Source: an uncultured Oscillospiraceae bacterium | Lineage (GTDB): Bacteria > Bacillota > Clostridia > Oscillospirales > Oscillospiraceae | Assembly: GCA_934646175.1 (NCBI GenBank) | Contig: CAKUEI010000010.1 | Location: 1-28,205, forward strand | Length of the DNA stretch: 28,205 nucleotides | Direction: 5' to 3' | Shown here: positions 1 to 5,110 of the stretch, piece after piece | Numbering within the stretch: position 1 is the stretch's first letter | How the letters are laid out: each line of letters begins with the position of its first letter | Program-made: the position numbers and the translations under genes | Notes under the pieces: model-generated | Seen by the model: the letters and a program-made list of their open reading frames with translations, nothing else | Databases searched by the model: none | Told to the model about the DNA's origin: nothing

Positions 1-531
1 CTCCAGAGCCTGTTCCATGTTGTCGATCTTTTCGCCGTCGCGCGCCTGGATGTGGTTGATGATAATCTGAGCGGTGAAGGCGCGGCGCACGGACCAATCG
101 GGATTGGCAGCCTGCAGGGCGTCCTCAATGCTCTTGATGTCGGCCACGCGGCTATCGTTGAAGGAAGTGCCGAAGGACACCACCAGCAGTTCTTTTTCAC
201 CGATATCGTCCTGATTGCGGGGGTCGTCCTTGGAGGCGTCACCGGTATCCAGCCCGAAATAATCGGGGCTGGCTTCCTCGCCCTCCACCAGGGCTTTCTG
301 GGCATCGGTCAGTTCGTCCCAGGCAGCCTTGGCAGCTTCGCACTGGGCGTCGGTCTCATCGGTGCGCTCCTGCACATAGATGGCATCAATCAGTGCAGCC
401 ACATGATCCGCAACAGCCTGATCGCTGTTCGCATCGTTGCTGCCGACATCGTTGTTGCCCTTGTTGCCGCAGGCGGTCAGCGTGCCCATCAGCATGAGAG
501 CTGCCATTAGCAATGCAAGCGTCTTCTTCAT
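1..531 (-). CDS. cbiK: Exported CbiK-type cobaltochelatase-like lipoprotein (C-terminus beyond window)
   Basis: The reading frame starts at ATG 531 behind a GAGAGG ribosome site and stays open to base 1, giving 177 residues of an incomplete protein. Residues 1-20 form a lipoprotein signal peptide (KK, hydrophobic core, LTAC lipobox with Cys21), followed by a polar N/G/D-rich linker. From about residue 95 the sequence KELLVVSFGTSFNDSR and then RRAFTAQIIINHIQARDG matches the start of anaerobic cobalt chelatases (CbiK family), which insert Co(II) into sirohydrochlorin in early cobalamin synthesis. A cobalamin riboswitch precedes it, which agrees with a corrinoid or cobalt role. Export is odd for a biosynthetic chelatase: a surface form could instead bind tetrapyrrole or metal. 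The catalytic histidines lie in the missing part, so chelatase activity is inferred from family only. Confidence 0.85.
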   Translation of the reverse strand, partial: MKKTLALLMAALMLMGTLTACGNKGNNDVGSNDANSDQAVADHVAALIDAIYVQERTDETDAQCEAAKAAWDELTDAQKALVEGEEASPDYFGLDTGDASKDDPRNQDDIGEKELLVVSFGTSFNDSRVADIKSIEDALQAANPDWSVRRAFTAQIIINHIQARDGEKIDNMEQALE

Positions 532-570
532 GGAAAATCTACCTCTCTTCAAAATTGTTCTGAAAGAATA

Positions 571-598
571 TAAAAGCGGCCGTGTTGTCCACAGCCGC
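571..598 (-). terminator. Intrinsic terminator of the cobalamin riboswitch leader
   Basis: On the minus strand a 9-bp stem (590-598 with 576-584, one U-G wobble) with a 5-base loop is followed by TTTTATATT. It lies between the B12 aptamer and the cbiK-like start, so it probably serves as the expression platform, stopping transcription when cobalamin is bound. The wobble pairs only on the minus strand, which supports the direction. Confidence 0.75.
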
Positions 599-696
599 CC
601 TCAACGCTTCTTACTACTGGCAGATCCGCATACTGATACATACCGGACCTAAGTTCGTAGGAAACCCAACCTGTTGGCAGCGGGTATGAGATTCCA

Positions 697-849
697 CACA
701 GCGGCAGGTCTCCTGACTGAGTTCATAGCGGCACTGCCCTTCCCAGTTTCCCAGTGGATTACAGGCCGCTCCCCTACACAGTGACTGCATCGTTCCGGAT
801 TCACACCGGATTCCCTTTTCATCCGCTCTTTCAAGCAGACACCGCTGTG
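697..849 (-). promoter_or_regulatory. Cobalamin riboswitch
   Basis: Read on the minus strand, the region holds the B12 box AGTCAGGAGACCTGCC (703-718), an upstream GGTGTGAATCCGG segment and a GGGAA/CCACTG-type core. A closing P1 helix of 8 bp pairs 842-849 with 697-704. These are hallmark parts of the adenosylcobalamin-class aptamer. It sits 166 bases upstream of the exported CbiK-like gene and just below a consensus promoter. The terminator at 571-598 indicates transcriptional control. Confidence 0.95.
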
Positions 850-879
850 CTACAACTTTATATTTTTCCAGACAGATGA

Positions 880-907
880 ATTATATCACATTTTGCCGAA
901 TTGTCAA
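880..907 (-). promoter_or_regulatory. SigA-type promoter of the riboswitch transcript
   Basis: A perfect TTGACA (902-907) and perfect TATAAT (880-885) are separated by 16 bases on the minus strand. Transcription would start near 873, about 24 bases before the riboswitch P1 helix. Confidence 0.85.
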
Positions 908-1074
908 CGCTTTTGCCCATAGGGATTATCTAAAATTCTGGTAAACACCCCGATGAGGCGCTCCCCGTCCCCGCCCCGCAAGTTGCTTCTTCCCTGTCAT
1001 TCTGAGTCAGTGTTCACACCAGCTCGGAAATCGTAATCTAAATTCTTCACTATTCATCATTCTTTATTCACTAA
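908..1074. other. Intergenic stretch with no recognised gene
   Basis: No open frame with a ribosome site was found. The stretch includes AT-rich runs such as TTCACTATTCATCATTC and a TGTCATTCTGAGTCAG segment that resembles short intergenic repeats of gut Clostridia (from memory, not verified). It may hold the promoter of the RNA candidate downstream, but I could not pick out clear -35 and -10 boxes. Confidence 0.4.
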
Positions 1075-1320
1075 CCCCCGGCTCTGCCGGGGGGATAAAA
1101 GTCAAAGGTGAGGGGGAGATAGACAAGAAAAAGTCTCCAAATGAGAGCAAGAATGCGGTTTGCCGGCCAAGACTTACAAAACTAACGAAGCAGATGTAAG
1201 TAGGTTAAAGCATACGAGTTGGCGTTGTCAACACCGTGTGGTGTTTGCATCGAAGTACAGGCAAGTGGAAATCTGTAGAAAAATATAAGAGGTGCGGCCG
1301 TTACTACGCTGCACCCCTTT
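1075..1320 (+). ncRNA. Candidate structured non-coding RNA, family not assigned
   Basis: A protein-free stretch of about 245 bases is dense in possible helices: CCCCCGGC/GCCGGGGG (1075-1082 with 1086-1093), CTTAC/GTAAG (1173-1177 with 1196-1200), AACACC/GGTGTT closing a GTGT tetraloop (1230-1245), TACAG/CTGTA (1256-1260 with 1273-1277), and a 3' stem GGTGCGGC/GCTGCACC (1291-1298 with 1308-1315) ending in CCCCTTT. The 3' stem holds a G-U wobble on the plus strand but an A-C mismatch on the minus strand, so the plus strand is favoured. Loops are purine-rich (AAAGGTGAGGGGG, GTGGAAAT), as in conserved structured RNAs. It is not tmRNA, RNase P or SRP RNA by motif. A raiA-type RNA is one guess from size and phylum only. 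Confidence 0.45.
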
Positions 1321-1325
1321 ATGTA

Positions 1326-1502
1326 CTACCTCCACCCCTGCCTCTTGGCCAAATCGCCCATTGTGAAGCAAAATCGCTCCCACGGTGCCAATGTCATCTG
1401 TAACGGGTCGCCCTCTCGAATTCTCATGGTCCGCCGGATCTCCTTCGGGATCACAACACGCCCGAGGTCATCGATCCGCCGCACGATTCCAGTCGCTTTC
1501 AT
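1326..1502 (-). CDS. Small SpoVT/AbrB-family DNA-binding protein (58 aa)
   Basis: ATG 1502 follows a strong GGGAGGT ribosome site. The product begins MKATGIVRRIDDLGRVVIPK and continues through EIRRTMRIREGDPL, which is almost the signature of the SpoVT-AbrB swapped-hairpin DNA-binding domain. SpoVT is a forespore regulator of about 178 residues and AbrB about 94. This protein stops at residue 58 after an atypical tail (APWERFCFTMGDLAKRQGWR) in place of the usual end of the fold. I checked the other two frames downstream and saw no continuation of the SpoVT sequence, so a simple recent frameshift is not evident. It could be a short dimeric DNA-binding protein or a decayed copy. It is too short for usual gene-length cut-offs. 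Confidence 0.75.
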   Translation of the reverse strand: MKATGIVRRIDDLGRVVIPKEIRRTMRIREGDPLQMTLAPWERFCFTMGDLAKRQGWR

Positions 1503-1801
1503 GGTTTTCTTACCTCCCGCGGTTTCTTTTTCCTGCCATGGATAGTATCCACAGGACGCATTTTTCCTATGCGGCGAATTTCCCCGGTATCATTTGGCAG
1601 TCTTTCTCGGGAAAGAAAGTGCATCGTGATGTCGGTTCCGGCTTACCCCGGGCAGCAAATCCAATTTCAAGTTATTTGCTTTGATGGATAAATTTGTTAT
1701 ACTTATTGAGGGCTATGACCAACGGCGACTGCGGATTATGTGCGTTTTTTCGAATAACTTGCCGTGCTAAACAAAGTCAGCAATCTTCCCAGAATCCCAA
1801 A
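1503..1801. other. Intergenic region without a supported gene
   Basis: This 299-base region lies between the AbrB-like gene and the terminator of the VOC gene. Apart from the AbrB ribosome site and a promoter-like pair at 1676-1703, I see no gene. Short open frames here lack a convincing ribosome site and family resemblance. Confidence 0.5.
1676..1703 (+). promoter_or_regulatory. Promoter-like element with no gene behind it
   Basis: TTGCTT (1676-1681) and TATACT (1698-1703) are 16 bases apart on the plus strand. No plus-strand gene follows; the next features are on the minus strand. It could drive a short RNA or be a chance match in an AT-rich stretch. Confidence 0.3.
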
Positions 1802-1840
1802 CAAGCAAAAATGCCCCGCCGCCTATTCAGGCAGCGGGGC
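1802..1840 (-). terminator. Intrinsic terminator of the VOC gene
   Basis: An 11-bp stem (1830-1840 with 1813-1823) with a 6-base loop is followed on the minus strand by ATTTTTG. The single imperfect pair is a U-G wobble on the minus strand and a C-A mismatch on the plus strand, which fits minus-strand use. Confidence 0.8.
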
Positions 1841-1854
1841 ATTCCTTCCGAGTA

Positions 1855-2274
1855 TTACAAAATTTCCGCCAGTTCGATCAGGACCCCGGAGGGATCCTGA
1901 ATGTAATAAAAGGTGTACGGGTCCATTTTCCCGGGTCCACAGACGATGGTCACACCTGCTGCGCGCAGGCGCGCGACCTTCTTCTCCAGCCCATCCACAT
2001 AAAAGCATATGTGCTTCGTTCCCTGGGTGATCATGTCCTCGTCCGGGTCCAAGCGCTCTTTCGGCACCGAAATGCTGTCCCAATGCCGGAACAGCTCCAG
2101 TTCGAAGCCGCTCCCCTTCTGGCGCATGACGGCAATGTCGCACCGGATATGTTCCAGCGTCACCTTGCTGATCAGCTCAAAATCCAGCATGTCGTGGTAC
2201 CACTGTACCGACTGTTCCAGGTCCGCCACACTGATCCCGATGTGCAGCGGCCGCAGATTTCCCTCTCGTTCCAT
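1855..2274 (-). CDS. VOC (glyoxalase/bleomycin resistance fold) family protein
   Basis: The 139-residue product starts at ATG 2274 behind AAGGAAGGGG. It is a single vicinal-oxygen-chelate domain: RPLHIGISVADLEQSVQWYH opens the first beta-alpha-beta-beta-beta unit and HICFYVDGLEKKVARLR opens the second. Candidate metal ligands are the His in LHIG, the His in KHICFYV and the Glu in the final LIELAEI, as in glyoxalase I and methylmalonyl-CoA epimerase relatives. The substrate cannot be named; the family includes lactoylglutathione lyases, epimerases, dioxygenases and drug-binding proteins. It has its own promoter and terminator, so its position after the glycyl radical enzyme does not by itself mean co-function. 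An earlier in-frame start exists at 2349 but lacks family similarity. Confidence 0.85.
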   Translation of the reverse strand: MEREGNLRPLHIGISVADLEQSVQWYHDMLDFELISKVTLEHIRCDIAVMRQKGSGFELELFRHWDSISVPKERLDPDEDMITQGTKHICFYVDGLEKKVARLRAAGVTIVCGPGKMDPYTFYYIQDPSGVLIELAEIL

Positions 2275-2320
2275 GAAGCACAGCCCCTTCCTTCGCGGTC
2301 TCCCGCCGGTCTTTTTTTCC

Positions 2321-2349
2321 AGAATACCACAGATTTCCCCCCAGCGCAA
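2321..2349 (-). promoter_or_regulatory. Promoter of the VOC gene
   Basis: On the minus strand TTGCGC (2344-2349) and TATTCT (2321-2326) are separated by exactly 17 bases, about 50 bases above the VOC start codon and just below the upstream gene's terminator. Confidence 0.5.
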
Positions 2350-2387
2350 GAAAAAGCCCTGCAGCGCGAAAAGCGCTGCGGGGCTTT
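2350..2387 (-). terminator. Intrinsic terminator of the downstream glycyl radical enzyme gene
   Basis: A stem of 7+7 bp around one mismatch (2373-2387 with 2353-2367) with a 5-base loop is followed by a T-rich tract on the minus strand. It sits 22 bases after the GRE stop codon. Confidence 0.75.
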
Positions 2388-2408
2388 GGCTTACTTGGAA
2401 CGCCTGAA

Positions 2409-4862
2409 TTACAGGTTGTTCTCGGTACGGGAGATCAGGTCCTCCTGCTGATCGTGGCTCAGCTCCACGAAGTAAGCAGAGTAGCCGGCGATACGCACCA
2501 CCAGGTTGCGGTAGGCATCGGGGGTCTCCTGAGCCTTACGCATGGTCTCGGTGGACACGATGTTGTACTGAGCCTCCACGCCGCCGTTGGCCAGGTAAGC
2601 CTTGGTCATGTCGCGCAGCTTGGCCAGGCCGTCGTCGCGGGACACAGCGGTGGGATGGATGCGGATGTTCACGCACACGCCGTCCATGAACTTGCCCTGA
2701 TCATAGCAGCAGGCAGAGGCCAGAACTGCGGTGGGGCCATTCTTGTCGCGGCCCTGGGCGGGAGAGGTGGCGTCGGCGATGGGCTCGCCGGTGTGGCGAC
2801 CGTCGGGAGTAGCCCAAGCGGTGTAGCCCTGGTTGACGTGGTCAGAAGCGCCGTACAGGCCGGCCTTGAAGACCTTGTAATGCTCGCCGGAGCACTCCTT
2901 GCAGGTGTCATAGTAGGTGTCGATGACCCACTTCATGAAGCGGTCGGCATAGGGATCGCTGTTGCCGAAATGAGGCACTTCGTTCAGCACGACCTGGCGC
3001 AGCTCCTCGTGGCCTTCCCAGTTGGCCATGTAGGCATCATACAGCTCGCGGGTGGTGCACTTCTTCTTGTCGAAGCACAGGTACTCGATGGCGCACAGAG
3101 AGTCGGCCACAGTGGCGAGACCGGTGCCGGTGCCGCCGCAGGAGGTGTACTTAGCGCCGCCCCAAGTGACATCCATGCCCTTTTCCATGCAGCCTTCGAT
3201 GGAGATGGACATACCGGGCAGGGTGGCGTGATAAGCGGTCAGGTACTCGGCCCAGTTGTTGATAGTGACCTGAGCCTTCAGGAAGTAGAGGGCCAGCTTC
3301 TTCCAAGCGGCCTTCACTTCTTCGATGTCCTTCATCTCATACAAATAACCCGTATGGATGGAGCTTTGAGCTCCGTTGAAGGGGTTCTTGCCGTCGTTCA
3401 GTGCGGTCACCAGCACGGCAGAGTAGTGGATAGAGGCATACGGAGGCGCAATGCCGTTGGCGGCAGAGTAATCGTTGCCGGAGCCGGTGATCTCCTGACA
3501 GCCGATGATGGCGTAGTTGCGGGCATCCTGCAGTTCGAAGCCCAGTTCCTTCATCAGGCCGGGGATGATCACGTCGTCGTTCTGGAACAGAGGCAGGCCG
3601 CCCACGATCTTGGTGGCGGACAGAGCCACTTCCCACAGCTTGTCGGGGGTACCCTTATGCACACGCATGGAGATGGTGGGGTCGTGCAGGCTCAGACGAG
3701 CCAGGGACTCCAGGCACATATAAGTAACGTCGTTGGTGGCGTCCAGACCGGTCATGGGGTCCACGCCGCCGATGGTGGTGTGCTGATAGGTGTTGCCCAC
3801 GCCGGTGGTCTTCATGACAGGGCCGGCACCGGCAGCATAGAAGCAGTTGGACTTCAGGAAGAAGGAGTCGGTCAGCTCCTGAGCAAAGTCCATGGTGATG
3901 GTGCCCTTCTCCAGGTCGCTCTTCAGGTACGGATAGGTGTACTGGTCGAAGCGGCCGAAGGAGCAGGCGGGATAGCGGCGCTCGATGCCCAGGAACAGCT
4001 GATACATCAGCGCGGCCTGGCAGGCCTGCCAATAGGTCTCCACAGGGTTCTCGGCGATCCACTTCAGGTTGGCAGCCATGGTCTCCAGCTCAGCCTTGCG
4101 CTTTGCGTCGGTGCACTCCTTGGCTTTCGCCTCGCAGGCTTCGCCGTAACGGCGGCAGAGGGCGGAAGCGCCGTCGCAGATGTCCACCGCGGCGGTGTAG
4201 AAGAGGTACTTCTTCATATTGTCGCCCATGATGTCGTTCTTATGCTCAGCCAGCCAGTCCTGAGCCTGCTTGCGGATAGCGCCGTAGCCCACGGTCAGGA
4301 TTTTCTGATAACCGGGGGTCATGTGACCGGCGGTCATCATCATGACAGGCTGATGGATGCTCTTGTTGGCGCACACGCACATGTCGCACAGCTCGGCATA
4401 GCCGTCAGGCACCCAGGCGTTGGCCACGCTGGTGATGGTGTGGCCCTGCTGCCACCAGGCGTCGATCTCTTCCAGCTTCTTCACGTCCTCGGGATCGATG
4501 ACGATGTCCAGGTCCTCGGTCTCGGGGTTATGATAGAGGCCGTCCTCTTTCAGGGTGTAGGCGCCGTTCTTGACCATGGCCAGGATCCAGCCGCCGCCGG
4601 TCCACTCAGGCTCCACGGAGTTTCCGCAGAAATGCTTTGCGCGGTTGCCCACCATCAGTTCGTCATCCTCCACGCGGACGGTCATCTGCTCACAGACGGC
4701 CTTGATGGCGCGGGAATGCTGCAGCATGGGGATCACGGATGCGTTCTCCTGATAGACCTTGGTGACGATCTCGGCGCGCTCGGCGTCGATCTGGATCACG
4801 CGGTCACGGACCTTCTTGTGAATGCTCTCAATACGGTCGGTTACAGGTTTCCACTCATGCAT
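2409..4862 (-). CDS. Glycyl radical enzyme, uncharacterised subfamily (copy 1)
   Basis: The 817-residue product starts at ATG 4862, eight bases after GGAGG; an in-frame ATG at 4880 lies upstream of that site and is less likely. The N-terminal PFL-type barrel covers roughly residues 10-680 and the glycyl radical domain roughly 700-817. Cys455 in IIGCQEITGSG is the expected thiyl radical residue, with Glu457 two positions on, and Gly793 in RIAGYSAYF is the expected glycyl radical site, 24 residues from the C-terminus. Barrel signatures GRFDQYTYPYL and GGLPLFQNDDVIIPGL are present. A single active-site Cys with C-x-E argues against pyruvate formate-lyase (Cys-Cys) and for the lyase/dehydratase/decarboxylase side of the family. 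The common motif is C-V-E; here it is C-Q-E. The substrate is unknown, and an activase must be supplied from elsewhere. Confidence 0.95.
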   Translation of the reverse strand: MHEWKPVTDRIESIHKKVRDRVIQIDAERAEIVTKVYQENASVIPMLQHSRAIKAVCEQMTVRVEDDELMVGNRAKHFCGNSVEPEWTGGGWILAMVKNGAYTLKEDGLYHNPETEDLDIVIDPEDVKKLEEIDAWWQQGHTITSVANAWVPDGYAELCDMCVCANKSIHQPVMMMTAGHMTPGYQKILTVGYGAIRKQAQDWLAEHKNDIMGDNMKKYLFYTAAVDICDGASALCRRYGEACEAKAKECTDAKRKAELETMAANLKWIAENPVETYWQACQAALMYQLFLGIERRYPACSFGRFDQYTYPYLKSDLEKGTITMDFAQELTDSFFLKSNCFYAAGAGPVMKTTGVGNTYQHTTIGGVDPMTGLDATNDVTYMCLESLARLSLHDPTISMRVHKGTPDKLWEVALSATKIVGGLPLFQNDDVIIPGLMKELGFELQDARNYAIIGCQEITGSGNDYSAANGIAPPYASIHYSAVLVTALNDGKNPFNGAQSSIHTGYLYEMKDIEEVKAAWKKLALYFLKAQVTINNWAEYLTAYHATLPGMSISIEGCMEKGMDVTWGGAKYTSCGGTGTGLATVADSLCAIEYLCFDKKKCTTRELYDAYMANWEGHEELRQVVLNEVPHFGNSDPYADRFMKWVIDTYYDTCKECSGEHYKVFKAGLYGASDHVNQGYTAWATPDGRHTGEPIADATSPAQGRDKNGPTAVLASACCYDQGKFMDGVCVNIRIHPTAVSRDDGLAKLRDMTKAYLANGGVEAQYNIVSTETMRKAQETPDAYRNLVVRIAGYSAYFVELSHDQQEDLISRTENNL

Positions 4863-4906
4863 AATATATTCCTCCCTCATTGTTAAAACTGATCTGAAAC
4901 AGATGT

Positions 4907-4930
4907 TTCTTTGACAAATGGGTCAAAGAA
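4907..4930. promoter_or_regulatory. Perfect palindrome in the GRE copy 1 leader, candidate operator
   Basis: TTCTTTGAC-N6-GTCAAAGAA has perfect 9-bp arms and lies just downstream of the -10 box at 4948-4953, about 45 bases before the start codon. The position fits a repressor site for a dimeric regulator such as the TetR-type protein at 7814-8386, or a hairpin in the leader RNA. The regulator link is inferred. Confidence 0.5.
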
Positions 4931-4947
4931 CTCTTTTTTCGTCTTAT

Positions 4948-4976
4948 ATTATACGAGATTCTATTCCATTTTTCTA
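4948..4976 (-). promoter_or_regulatory. Promoter of GRE copy 1
   Basis: A perfect TATAAT lies at 4948-4953 on the minus strand. At 17 bases upstream there is only a weak TAGAAA (4971-4976), which may mean the promoter needs an activator. It follows the terminator of copy 2, so copy 1 appears to be its own transcription unit. Confidence 0.55.
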
Positions 4977-5050
4977 CCCCTAATTGTGAATTTTTACTGT
5001 CAAAGCATCTTTCTTTTTGAGAATCATTCCTATTTTTCTTCGCTAAAAGG

Positions 5051-5087
5051 GTATAAAACAGCGCGCCCGAAAACCGGGCGCGCTGTT
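5051..5087 (-). terminator. Intrinsic terminator of GRE copy 2
   Basis: A perfect 13-bp stem (5075-5087 with 5057-5069) and a 5-base loop are followed on the minus strand by TTTTATACCC. It begins about 23 bases after the stop codon of copy 2 and separates it from copy 1. Confidence 0.9.
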
Positions 5088-5110
5088 GAAAGTGATGAAA
5101 TGTCCAGAAA

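Noticed and set aside
1000..1070. Possible dispersed repeat around TGTCATTCTGAGTCAG
   Set aside because: It only loosely resembles intergenic repeats I recall; a single copy in the window gives no internal support.
1321..1545. Plus-strand 74-residue frame in the AbrB region
   Set aside because: The opposite strand encodes the recognisable SpoVT/AbrB domain with a strong ribosome site.
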